Assembly: GCA_905221605.1 (NCBI GenBank)
Contig: CAJNDS010002467.1
Coordinates: 175,013-239,012 of the forward strand
Source: Symbiodinium natans
Taxonomy: Eukaryota; Sar; Dinophyceae; Suessiales; Symbiodiniaceae
Direction: 5' to 3'
DNA length: 64,000 bases
Of the stretch, positions 21,901 to 31,374 are shown piece by piece. Below the pieces are notes generated by a model. That model saw only the letters and a program-made list of their open reading frames with translations. It was not told where the DNA came from and did not search any database. The first letter of the stretch is position 1. Every line of letters starts with the position of its first letter. Made by a program: the position numbers and the translations under genes.

Positions 21901-22165
21901 CGCCCCACCTGCAAGGGCTTCATGGTTTTTAGGCTTCGGGTCCAGGGGTCTACGGTACGGCCCCCTTTCTCTGCTAACTTTAGTTTGTGGCAGACAACCT
22001 ACTTGTATAAGACTTAGGGTTTTGGGTTTTGTTTTTTCGGGTCTGGGGTTTTAGGTGTATCACCAGCGCGGAGTGGTTGTTGCACATGGTTGACGGTTGG
22101 CTGGGCTTCCGAGCACCACCTCTCCTTCAAAATCCAGAGAGCGATGTCCTGAGCCCGAACAGCTG
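15981..22165 (-). CDS. Minus-strand gene of short exons, unknown protein
   Basis: Islands with good coding character on the minus strand, in transcription order: 22165-22064 (AVRAQDIALWILKERWCSEA), 20829-20717 (GGYSRAVVSTPETHISC, then AYLRDDQFKDLGLGPEDC), 20620-20562 (VERHRSLMSFCKTFEMSYK), about 20145-20085 (SAAVFNVKCQVARACIQ), 17994-17939 (PLSDEEKRKLRFEMASIM), 17143-17055 (LHLEGWRSAARLLYDG), 16261-16202 (NLSVHLRDENTAEVARR) and 16074-15981 (DIDEVLKEQSSIVISSL, helical). Several are bounded by plausible AG acceptors and GT donors, for example GTGAGA after 16202 and GTTTGT after 17939. Function unknown. The exon order is by position only, and some may belong to other genes. Plus-strand exons lie in its introns. 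Confidence 0.5.
16315..16400 (+). CDS. Exon-like island, hydrophobic
   Basis: Reads KLDPARLGLPICVSWLMGG then LSVYIGNIM, which looks like a membrane segment. It lies on the + strand among minus-strand exons. No family recognised. Confidence 0.3.
17214..19238 (+). CDS. Plus-strand gene of short exons, unknown protein
   Basis: Exon-like islands at 17214-17310 (DADRFNPSKTQQQQ, then EDYTAPPPKPAI), 18266-18325 (LLNNGDAEQPSDEEVNSAF), 18515-18604 (DPTFQGVVRKRKAPGS, ending CAG), about 18795-18833 (VNIFNKRPKYALL) and 19185-19238 (GLKAIFFSRRGDDSREP followed by TAA). All are on one strand, hydrophilic and protein-like, separated by telomere repeats, and the last has a stop codon, so this looks like the 3' part of a gene. 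No domain recognised. It overlaps the minus-strand exon series at 15981-22165. Confidence 0.45.
19653..19795. mobile_element. MITE-like element, family A, with telomere array inside
   Basis: TTGGGATGTTCCCCTTCTACTA on the left mirrors TAGTATAAGGGGGCACATCCC on the right, and inner AACAGTC/GGCTGTTAG also pair. The interior contains a TTTAGGG array, so the array expanded in the element or the element contributed to spreading it. Confidence 0.6.
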
Positions 22166-25100
22166 CTGAACGAAGACCTAAACCCTAAACCCTAAACCCT
22201 AAACCCAAAACCCTAAACCCTAAACCCTAAACCCTAAACTTAAAAGCCTGTCAATGTCAAGGCGCAGAGGAGCAAGGAGAGATGTTTCGCTACATTTCCA
22301 TTTCTTTGTCATAGTCGGGAATCATTTCAGGGTACTTAAACTCAATAAGTAGACATTTCATTGCTTGTTTTTTTAACATTTTACATGTTTAAGGGTACTT
22401 AAACTCAATATGGAGACATTTAGTTTTTATTAATACTACCCCGACCATGAACTAGGTTTTTTGTATCCCTATAGGATCCCAATCCTTGTTTGCGGGCTTG
22501 TGCTTTGGGAAAATGGGTTTAGGGTTTAGGGTTTAGGGTTTAGGGTTTAGGGTTTAGGATTTAGGGTTTAGGGTTTAGTTCATTCCCCTTTCTTTCCTTC
22601 CAAGGGAATCTATTCAGAAACAATTTTCGAAGGGTTGAAAAGGCCTATTCGTACCTGGGTGGTTGTCAAGATTCTGGTCCCTTTTTGGCTCCCTATTAAA
22701 ATGCGGCACCTAATATTTAGGGTACCCGAAAAGGGATCATCATTTTGACAACCACCCACATGATGCGAGGGCTCATGTAGCTTTCGTAGGGTAGTTACAT
22801 GGTCTCATAGTATGGGCCCCTAAAAGGGGGCCTCATAAAACCCCAGGGCCCATACATCATAGCCCTTTAAAGAGGGTAAGGGACCATATTAAGGGACCAT
22901 GAAACTACCCTCTGAGAAGCTTCAGTGAGACCTAAAAGCCCTAAGCCCGAAACTCCGAACCCTAAACCCTATAGCCTATGCCGTATAAGTCCTAGACTTG
23001 CAAGGTGGAGGGCACCATACAGAACGAGGAGGCATCCTCACGCAAGGCCCGGATGACTGTTTCTTGAGTTTGCGGGTTTCGGGCTAAGCCTAAGCCCTAA
23101 GCCCAAACCCGTTAATTTCAAAGCCCAAACCCTAACCTCTTAACCTGGGGTTTCAGTGTGTAGCTAAGACCTTGACCTAAAAACCTGGAGGTCTGAAACA
23201 GGAGGCGATGCTTTCGACAAGTCGCTAAGGCCGAAAAGGCCGGATGAGCTTGATATTGTACTGTAACCCTAAACCCTAAACCCGAAACCAGGCAAGCGAG
23301 CTTTAATGCCCTCAGGACTCAGGATTTGGCAGGTTCCCTAAATTTGTGTTTAGGGTTTAGGGTCTAGGGTTTGGGCTAGCGGCTTTTCTGTGCTTGCTCG
23401 AAAAACACTCAGGGTTAGGGCCCTTTAAACTAGACAGACCCTGAAGGGATGTACAGAGGGACCATCAGAAGGGACCCTTAATCTTGTTCCCCTATATCAC
23501 CCCTACCAATATGCACACGGCTAAGTCCCTACATGAGACAGGATTTATATTACTGTTTTTGGTGAGTGTATATAAGGGTTCCTTTTTCATATTGGTGAGT
23601 GTATATACCTGGTGTCCTTTTGGGGGGGCACAAGAAATATATACCCTACTTCACATGAAGTAGGGTATATATTTCTTGTACCCCCAAAAGGGACACCAGG
23701 TATATACACTCACCAATATTGAAAAGGAACCTTTTATACACTCACCAAAAACAGAAATATATACCCTACTTCACATGACCCCTAAGGTCCCTGATAAGGG
23801 TCCCTCCTTCAGTTCCTGGAGAGACTTGAAGCCTCATCCTGTTGCTGTTCTTAAGACTCGGGCCTGTTGCCGCTCCTAAACCGCGCGGTTTAGGGTTTAG
23901 GGTTTAGGGTTTAGGGTTCAGGGTTCAGGGTTCAGGGTATAGGGTTCAGGGTCTAGGGTTTAGGGTTTAGGGTTTAGGTTTAGGTTTTGGCTGGAGACCT
24001 CATCTTGTTGTTGTTTTTTTTGGACTCGTGCTTGTTACTGCTCACAATTCACAACCTCTAGCCGACTCTAGCCACAGAACCTCAAACCTCATAAAGGCCG
24101 GTGGCGCCTCTTTATCTGTTACCCTTATACCTTAATATAGTCCCTACATACCCTACTAAGAGCCCCCTACAAAACAGAAACCCCACTTCAAGAGACCACC
24201 AACCAATTGAACTCAAACCCTTCACCCTATGACTACGCCCCTACACCGCAAACCCTAAGCATCTCTATTCCCGAAATTCTAAACTTGTTTAACACTATAA
24301 ACCATAAGCTACTATTTGCGTAAGAATCCACCAAAATCTAGACCTACATCCTTCCTTATAAATGAAAGGTAGGGATTATTGTACTTTCAAGGGGGTTGTT
24401 CACCCCAAACCCCAAACCCCAAACCCCAAACCCCAAACCCCAAACCCTAAACCCTAAACCCTAATCCCTAAATTTGTAACCAGCTGACGCGTAGCAGGAG
24501 TTGGCGATGTTCGCATGGAAGACCGGGCGCGTGATCAGGAGCTGGCCTTGGCTATACGTTTTAAGGTTCAGGGTTTAGGGTTTAGGGTTTGGGGTTCAGA
24601 GTTCAGGCTTGTGAGTAAGAGCTTGTGTTTTTTGTTCAAGCCTTTCAGGGACTAAACCCTCAACCCTAAAGCCCCTGAACCCTCAACCCCAAGCCCTAAA
24701 CCCTCAACCCTAAACCCTAAACCCTGAACCCTGAACCCTAAACCCTAAACCCCATACCTAAACAGTGAAAGCTTCTTTGAGGACGTGGATGTTGAGGGCG
24801 TGGATGTTCTGCCTTCGTGTCAGAGCAGGTTTTAGGGCCTAGGTGCCAATTCCAAGGGCTTTGTTTGCAGGAGGTTCAGGGTTTAGGGCTTTAGGAATTA
24901 GGGCTTTGGGCTTGGGGCTTAGGGCTTAGGGTTTAGGCAAAGTTAGAGTTTAGGGTCTAGGGCCTTAGGGCGAGGGCCCGTACTTCAGAACCCTCTAAGA
25001 GGGTAAGGGACCATACCAAGGGACCATGCAACTTCCCCCAGATTCAGCAGGGTTTAGGGTCACAGGGCTTGTTTTTCAGGGCCAGGCGCCGAGTTCAGAA

Positions 25101-25658
25101 ATGTTTAGGGTTTAGGATTTAGGGTTTAGGGTTTTGTGTTTCTTTGCACTCTCTCCCGGGGAGTCTTTTTCAGGGGATTCTTAAGCAAATGCTAGTTCAC
25201 AAATGACTCGCTGCAGGAGTTGGCGATGTGTACCAAACTTTACGTTCTTGTTTTGCCCGCGCGTCCGCCCACCATGGGGCACCGAACCCTGATCTGAAGG
25301 TCCAAACCCTCAAGCCCCGAAGCCCTAAAACCTCAACCCTAAACCCTGAACCCGAAAATACTTGGCGGACTACCGGGGGTTTTGCGTGGAGAGTGTTCGG
25401 GTTTACTGTGCAACAAAAACACTGCTAAACCATAAGCCCGAAGCCCCATAATCCCTGAAGCGCTTCCCCAAAATCGAAACCCGAAACCGAGAACCCGAAA
25501 CCCTAAACCCTAAACCCTAAACCCTTGTCTTATTTATTTTTCATTTTTTTTTTTTTTTTTTTTTGGGGGGGGGGGGGGGGGGGGCTGTCTGAGGCAACTG
25601 GTTCGGCCAGATGACTCCCAGGACTGCCAGTTACGCGAGATGCAGTATCTGATTGAGG
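21201..25658 (+). CDS. Series of short + strand exons, unknown acidic protein
   Basis: Exon-like islands, many phase-consistent: 21201-21255 (EGGSDEGERVAVAESLSF, donor GTGAGT), 21348-21395 (AAEASALPKKPEADGI, donor GTGAGC), 21632-21655 (ELETKLEQ, donor GCACCG after a poly-C/T tract and acceptor), 23005-23058 (VEGTIQNEEASSRKARMT), 23202-23257 (GDAFDKSLRPKRPDELDI), 24498-24557 (ELAMFAWKTGRVIRSWPWLY), 24766-24828 (SFFEDVDVEGVDVLPSC), 25217 onward (ELAMCTKLYV), about 25356-25424 (KYLADYRGFCVESVRVYC) and 25589-25658 (LRQLVRPDDSQDCQLREM). Same strand and spacing suggest one gene continuing into the array gene at 25976. No recognised domain. Confidence 0.5.
22656..22758. mobile_element. MITE-like element, family B
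   Basis: TGGGTGGTTGTCAA at the left end is the exact reverse complement of TTGACAACCACCCA at the right end, and the inner GGTCCCTTTTT pairs with AAAAGGGATC. Length about 100 bases, no coding capacity. Confidence 0.6.
22788..22912. mobile_element. MITE-like element, family C
   Basis: AGGGTAGTTACATGGTC at the left pairs with GACCATGAAACTACCCT at the right. The interior (GGGCCC...TTTAAAGAGGGTAAGGG) matches the copy at 9952-10080 in reverse. A partial right end recurs at 24973-25040. Confidence 0.55.
23553..23752. repeat. Large foldback, about 97-101-bp arms
   Basis: The sequence from CTGTTTTTGGTGAGTG to ACCCTACTTCA is followed, across a two-base centre, by its near-perfect reverse complement ending CACTCACCAAAAACAG. 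A few small mismatches and a one-G length difference separate the arms. A further partial copy of the inner part (GAAATATATACCCTACTTCA) follows at 23751. No coding capacity; a hairpin element or a foldback duplication. Confidence 0.85.
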
Positions 25659-25975
25659 CTTTAGGGTTTAGGGTTTAGGGCCTTTAGGGCCTTTAGGCTT
25701 TAGGGTGTAGGGTTTCCTGCCCTGTATGTAGGGCATGTACGGTTACTAATTTAGAGAATCCCCCGTATGAATATAGATATAAATGTACATATATATATAT
25801 GTATGTATATATAGGGGCTTACGATGTTAGGGGTACCTTATTGGGGTCCTTATTTTAAGGGGACTCTGGTGTTTGGGGGTCTATACGAGGTTTCCCGGAT
25901 TATCGTAATCTGTGGCTTAGTAGCCCGGTAGCCCGGTAGTACCTTTGCCATTTTCTGGGTTCAAGGTTACATCAG

Positions 25976-28755
25976 CCATGGCTTGATGTGGACGCAGCGG
26001 GCAGGGGACGCTGGTTAGCTGGCAGTGGAGACGCTTCGCAGGCCACTGTCGATGCAGAAACCTTGTCTGGCGAGCCTGCAGTCAGGAAGGCTCGCAGAAT
26101 GAAGGACTTCAGAGAGGTCGCTGATCCTGCCGAGACAGAAACACTGGTCGTGGAGGATTCCTCGTCTTCAGTACCAGAGTAAGAGCCAGCTTCTGTGCCG
26201 AAGAGTGCAGGTGCAGCAGCAGAGCCGCCTCTGAACACCACAGGCGTAAGTTCATGAACCAGGGCATGCAGCATGCAAGAATTATATCTTCGCTTATGTG
26301 TGGCAGTTCTTAACTTTTAAGGCTTGCGGTGTAAGGTTCAGGGCCCGTCTGCGATCTCGCCACAGCCAGACAATTGGTTCCCAAACTGTCTTTTTGTGGT
26401 ATGTGTGAGCGCACGGATAACTCAAAGAACAGACCAAAAACTGGAAGGTGGAGTATTGGGGTATGAGGACAGCCTTTGCGACGGGACAGTTCCCTGCCAG
26501 ACTATTGGTGCCAACTGAGGATTGGCTCAGAAAACTGCTTCCATTGATGAGGTGGTGGTCGGGCTGAGCTTTCCAAGTTTAGCATTTGTTGCTTGTTGCG
26601 GTCCAGTGTACAGAATGTTGAGCAACATGCGCTCGCGTTTCTTTCTTGCAAGACCTCCCATGTGGAAGTCTCAGCATGTAGTCACGCGCAGCTGCAGTCG
26701 TAACAACGCAACATAACAGTAGGTCAATCTGATGATAACCATCCCAGTGCTAATACTAATTCCAATGACAGTACAAGTAAAGATAATCGAAGAAATAGTA
26801 TGAGGACAGCCTTTGCGACGGGACAGTTCCCTGCCAGACTATTGTTGCCAACTGAGGATTGGCTCAGAAAACTGCTTCCATTGATGAGGTGGTGGTCGGG
26901 CTGAGCTTTCCAAGTTTAGCATTTGTTGCTTGTTGCGGTCCAGTGTACAGAATGTTGAGCAACATGCGCTCGCGTTTCTTTCTTGCAAGACCTCCCATGT
27001 GGAAGTCTCAGCATGTAGTCACGCGCAGCTGCAGTCGTAACAACGCAACATAACAGTAGGTCAATCTGATGATAACCATCCCAGTGCTAATACTAGTTCC
27101 AATAACAGTACAAGTAAAGATAATCGAAGTAATAGTATGAGGACAGCCTTTGCGACGGGACAGTTCCCTGCCAGACTATTGGTGCCAACTGAGGATTGGC
27201 TCAGAAAACTGCTTCCATTGATGAGGTGGTGGTCGGGCTGAGCTTTCCAAGTTTAGCATTTGTTGCTTGTTGCGGTCCAGTGTACAGAATGTTGAGCAAC
27301 ATGCGCTCGCGTTTCTTTCTTGCAAGACCTCCCATGTGGAAGTCTCAGCATGTAGTCACGCGCAGCTGCAGTCGTAACAGCGCAACATAACAGTAGGTCA
27401 ATCTGATGATAACCATTCCAGTGCCAGTACTAATTCCAATAACAGTACAAGTAAAGATAATCGAAGAAATAGTATGAGGACAGCCTTTGCGACGGGACAG
27501 TTCCCTGCCAGACTATTGGTGCCAACTGAGGATTGGCTCAGAAAACTGCTTCCATTGATGAGGTGGTGGTCGGGCTGAGCTTTCCAAGTTTAGCATTTGT
27601 TGCTTGTTGCGGTCCAGTGTGCAGAATGTTGAGCAACACGCGCTCGCGTTTCTTGCAAGACCTCCCATGTGGAAGTCTCAGCATGTAGTCACGCGCAGCT
27701 GCAGTCGTGACAACGCAACATAACAGTAGGTCAATCTGATGATAACCATCCCAGTGCTAATACTAATTCCAATAACAGTACAAGTAAAGATAATCGAAGT
27801 AATAGTATGAGGACAGCCTTTGCGACGGGACAGTTCCCTGCCAGACTATTGGTGCCAACTGAGGATTGGCTCAGAAAACTGCTTCCATTGATGAGGTGGT
27901 GGTCGGGCTGAGCTTTCCAAGTTTAGCATTTGTTGCTTGTTGCGGTCCAGTGTGCAGAATGTTGAGCAACACGCGCTCGCGTTTCTTGCAAGACCTCCCA
28001 TGTGGAAGTCTCAGCATGTAGTCACGCGCAGCTGCAGTCGTAACAACGCAACATAACAGTAGGTCAATCTGATGATAACCATCCCAGTGCTAATACTAAT
28101 TCCAATAACAGTACAAGTAAAGATAATCGAAGTAATAGTATGAGGACAGCCTTTGCGACGGGACAGTTCCCTGCCAGACTATTGGTGCCAACTGAGGATT
28201 GGCTCAGAAAACTGCTTCCATTGATGAGGTGGTGGTCGGGCTGAGCTTTCCAAGTTTAGCATTTGTTGCTTGTTGCGGTCCAGTGTACAGAATTTTGAGC
28301 AACATGCGCTCGCGTTTCTTTCTTGCAAGACCTCCCATGTGGAAGTCTCAGCATTTAGTCACGCGCAGCTGCAGTCGTAACAACGCAACATAACAGTACG
28401 CCAATCTGATGATAACCGACCCAGTGCTAATACTAATTCCAATAACAGTACAAGTAAAGATAATCGAAGAAATAGTATGAGGACAGCCTTTGCGACGGGA
28501 CAGTTCCCTGCCAGACTATGGGTGCCAACTGAGGATTGGCTCAGAAAACTGCTTCCATTGATGAGGTGGTGGTCGGGCTGAGCTTTCCAAGTTTAGCATG
28601 TGTTGCTTGTTGCGGTCCAGTGTACAGAATTTTGAGCAACATGCGCTCGCGTTTCTTTCTTGCAAGACCTCCCATTTGGAAGTCTCAGCATGTAGTCACG
28701 CGCAGCTGCAGTCGTAACAACGCAACATAACAGTACCAAGAGGTTCCAAGTGTAG
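25976..28755 (+). CDS. Gene with tandemly duplicated 39-codon exon
   Basis: A first exon (25976-26178; MKDFREVADPAETETLVVED near its end) stops at a consensus donor GTAAGA. A second (26433-26551; NWKVEYWGMRTAF) leads into a repeated exon of 117 nt at 26772-26888, 27109-27225, 27446-27562, 27779-27895, 28112-28228 and 28449-28565. Each codes MRTAFATGQFPARLLVP then TEDWLRKLLPLM. Each copy begins after AACAG and ends ATGAG before GTGGTGG, with AG|T joining in phase, so copies can be spliced to one another without frameshift. A last exon (28734-28755) has the same entry phase and stops after seven residues. Simple reading through the repeats hits stops. Linking of the first exon is not resolved. 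Function unknown; the product would carry seven copies of the module. An alternative is a non-coding satellite. Confidence 0.5.
26462..28733. repeat. 333-337-bp direct tandem repeat, seven copies
   Basis: Seven near-identical units (the TTGGCTCAGAAAACTGC block recurs at 26522, 26859, 27196, 27533, 27866, 28199 and 28536). Period is 337 bases, falling to 333 in copies 4 and 5 because a TTTC is missing in GCGTTTCTTTCTTGC. Copies differ by only a few substitutions. Recurrent 64-codon TTG-started open frames here are not in the frame that looks coding. Confidence 0.95.
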
Positions 28756-29550
28756 TGTTCTCCGTGTCGTTTTTTTGAGATGCGGGACTTGGGCGATCTT
28801 GCATGTATTGGGATGTACATGTTGGAAGTGGGCTGAGTTGGCTCTTTTTCGAGGCTGGAGTGGATCAACGCTCGTAGATCGCCTGAAGAGCCGCCGCAGG
28901 CATCCTTGGCTCTGTTTTAGCGCGTCATGCGCGTGACATGGATGACAACCTCGAGGGCTCGAGGGGCTCTAAAGACGTTAGGGTTGGGGGCTGCTAAGCT
29001 GTAGAGGACATCATGACAAGAACTCGCCATGGCCTAGCATGGTGAAACCGCGGAGGCCTGATCAGGAAGCTTAATGACCTCATCGCCCTATGAAGCCCTA
29101 AATGCCCTACATGCCCTATATCTAGTAGTTTCAGCGGCTGGAAATTGTGTCTCATATAGACCTCAGTGGATGGGGTAACTGTTGCTAGTCCGGGGGGGGG
29201 GGGGTGTCAGGGCGGACCAACAATTGGCAACTTGCATCTTGGGCTTTATAAAGCCCTGAAAACCTTACAGCCATAGATGATCTTCGCGGGTTTCTAAAGG
29301 ATTTGGGGATGATCAGCTGATATGCAGCCAAGAATTCCACTTACACACTGCAAAACCTGGACCCTCTCTCAGCCCTAAACCCTACAAGTCTCTAAGAGTA
29401 ACATGCTCGGGCTATATGGGGCATGGTACCATCAGCCTTGGTATTGTTCGGGCAACGGGATGGATGTTTGAAAAACCCCTAAACCCTAAATAATGAATTC
29501 CCTGTAAACCGCCAGAGACCATAATTAATAACCGGAAAACCCTAGCTCAC
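28756..29550. other. Gene-poor spacer
   Basis: Unique sequence with a poly-G run near 29192 and occasional CCCTAAA-like fragments. No convincing exon was seen on either strand. Confidence 0.5.
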
Positions 29551-29553
29551 CCT

Positions 29554-29868
29554 ATGTTTTCCAGAGATGTCACGATTCAACCGCCCACTAGTGGCCTGGT
29601 GGCATGGCGAGCCCGCGGATATGACCCATTGAGGTCTCGGGGTTGCCTTATCTTCAAGGCTATCCAGAAAGGCCAGGACTGCGATCTGCGCGAGGCACAG
29701 TTCGTCGACATGACCCGCTCAACGTGCCGCGGAACTACCTTCCCGGCATCTGGTACTCGACTGACAACAGTGTCCGTTCAGGATGAAGGCTGTCGGACTG
29801 GCGGATGCAACATTCCCGCTCTGTGCACCTCTTCGATGCACCTTTCGGGTGGGCCTAGCGCAGCTTAA
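29554..29868 (+). CDS. Hypothetical ORF, weak support
   Basis: An ATG-started 104-codon frame (MFSRDVTIQPPTSG onward). A second frame over 29700-29790 also looks protein-like (DPLNVPRNYLPGIWYSTDN), so which frame is coding is unclear. The island is free of telomere repeats and could hold one or two exons. No family recognised. Confidence 0.3.
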   Translation: MFSRDVTIQPPTSGLVAWRARGYDPLRSRGCLIFKAIQKGQDCDLREAQFVDMTRSTCRGTTFPASGTRLTTVSVQDEGCRTGGCNIPALCTSSMHLSGGPSAA

Positions 29869-30239
29869 CCCCAACCCTACATATGTAAAACCCCGCTAAA
29901 GCTGTTTATTGCCGATTATGGGTTCTGAGTTATCGGGCCAATGGGTTAGGCTTACCTAAGGCCCCAGCCTTAGCATGCATGCATGCATGGGTTGTACGTC
30001 TATAGGGCCGAATCATTCCGATTCCCACCCATGGTTTTGTGTGAGTCCAGGGTTTAGGGTCCCTAGAACCCGAAACTGCAGCTAAACCCTAGCACAACCC
30101 TAAAGCCTACGCTCCTATAAGCCCCAAACCTGATAGACCCTAGACCCTATAGACCCTAAAACCTTAACCCTTAAGACCCTAATCCCTAGGATCTGAGCAG
30201 GAAGTGACGGTGTTATGCATCCTATATCCGTGATACCCT

Positions 30240-30500
30240 ACAAGCCCGCAACCCTATAATAGTTCAACCTATAGACGAAATAAACCCTAAGCCCCCTAAG
30301 CCCTGTAGCCCCCTAAACCCTAAACCCTAAACCCTAGCTAACCCTAAACCCTAGAATAAACCCTAAACCCTATAAACCCTATAAACCCTAAACCCTAAAC
30401 CCTATAAACCCTAAACCCTAAACCCTATAAAACCCTGTAGCTAGCCTAAACCTTAATTCTACCCTAAACCCAAAACGCTAAACCCTATAGACCCAACCCC
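30240..30500 (-). repeat. Degenerate CCCTAAA cluster
   Basis: CCCTAAA mixed with CCCTATAAA units. From here rightwards the telomere-type arrays more often carry TATA or GCTA insertions (CCCTATAAACCC, CCCTAGCTAAACC) than in the first 25 kb. Confidence 0.85.
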
Positions 30501-30839
30501 GAACGGCAGGCGAGCGGCGTCGGACTGGCCCGAGGTGCCCTTGGACAGGGAGCAGCGTGTAGGGTTTAGGGTTTAGGGGGGTAGGGGTTAAGGGGTTGGG
30601 GTGCGGGGGTAGGAGCTTTGCTAGCAGGTGTATAGGGGGTCAGGGTTCGGGACTCTCGGGGTTGGGGTTAGGGGGTGGGGGTTGGGGGTTAGGGGCCAGG
30701 GGTTGTTTTTCAGGGATGTAGCGTTTCAGTTCCTGTTTTCGGTCGCTTTGGGTTTGTCTCTTGCGTGTCCGTGGTTGCTTTCGGGTTCTTTAAGGGTTCG
30801 GGTTCTCCGTAAGGCTTCATTTTATGGGTTATCTATATA

Positions 30840-31210
30840 GGGCTTCAGTTGCTTTCGGGCACTGTAGGCTTCGGGTTCTCTAGGACTTTGGTTGCTTTGG
30901 CCTCCATGAATTTAAAGGTTCGAAGGTCGGGTTGCCTGTAGGGCTTCGGTTGCCTGTAGGGCTTCGGTTGCTTTCGGATTCTGTATACCTTTCAGTTTCT
31001 TCGGATTCGTGACAAGGCTCCGGTTGCTGTCAGGTTCTCCAGGGTTCTGCTTCTCCGTTGTGCTTCGGTTGCTCTAGGGTTTGGGTTCCTTGCTGTAGGC
31101 CTTCAGTTGCTTTCGGGTTCAGGCTCTCTGTAGGCATTGGGCTTTCGGGTTCTCTGGGGCTTGAGTTTCTTTTGGGTTCTCGATAGGGCTTCGGTTGCTT
31201 TGGGTTTGGG
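30840..31210. repeat. Degenerate minisatellite GGGCTTCGGTTGCTTTCGGG
   Basis: At least eight imperfect units of GGCTTCGGTTGCTTTCGGGT separated by TCTGTA or TCTCTAGG. Units vary in length and sequence. No coding reading frame is conserved. Confidence 0.75.
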
Positions 31211-31341
31211 GTTGAGGCGACTGTGGCTCCCAGCCGGCAGGGTTTCGCTTGGACGTTGAGGGCGCGCCCCACACTTAGCCCCCTGCCCTATGCAACCGCA
31301 ACCCCAGACTCGGCACCCACCTTAGACCTATCTAAACCCCA

Positions 31342-31374
<33 letters not shown>

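Larger units (their letters stand above)
421..25530. repeat. Interstitial TTTAGGG telomere-type repeat domain
   Basis: Short arrays of TTTAGGG (or its complement CCCTAAA) recur every few hundred bases over the first 25 kb, in both orientations, with degenerate forms such as TTTGGGG, TCTAGGG and TTCAGGG. Perfect runs seen include 2409-2504, 5630-5690, 6034-6104, 7296-7350, 12148-12205, 14350-14465, 14960-15110, 16915-17055, 18430-18500, 20620-20715 and 20830-20930. TTTAGGG is the telomere unit of plants and of dinoflagellates. Because orientation flips repeatedly and exons lie between the arrays, this is not a chromosome end; the arrays mostly occupy introns and intergenic DNA. Confidence 0.95.

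Noticed and set aside
26522-28730. Repeated 64-codon frames starting MAQKTASIDE and their minus-strand counterparts
   Set aside because: They begin at TTG and run across the proposed exon-intron boundary; the alternative frame joins in phase to the unique flanking exons.
26462-28733. CRISPR-like array
   Set aside because: The 337-bp repeat has no short repeat-spacer alternation and the units are identical throughout; the organism is eukaryotic.
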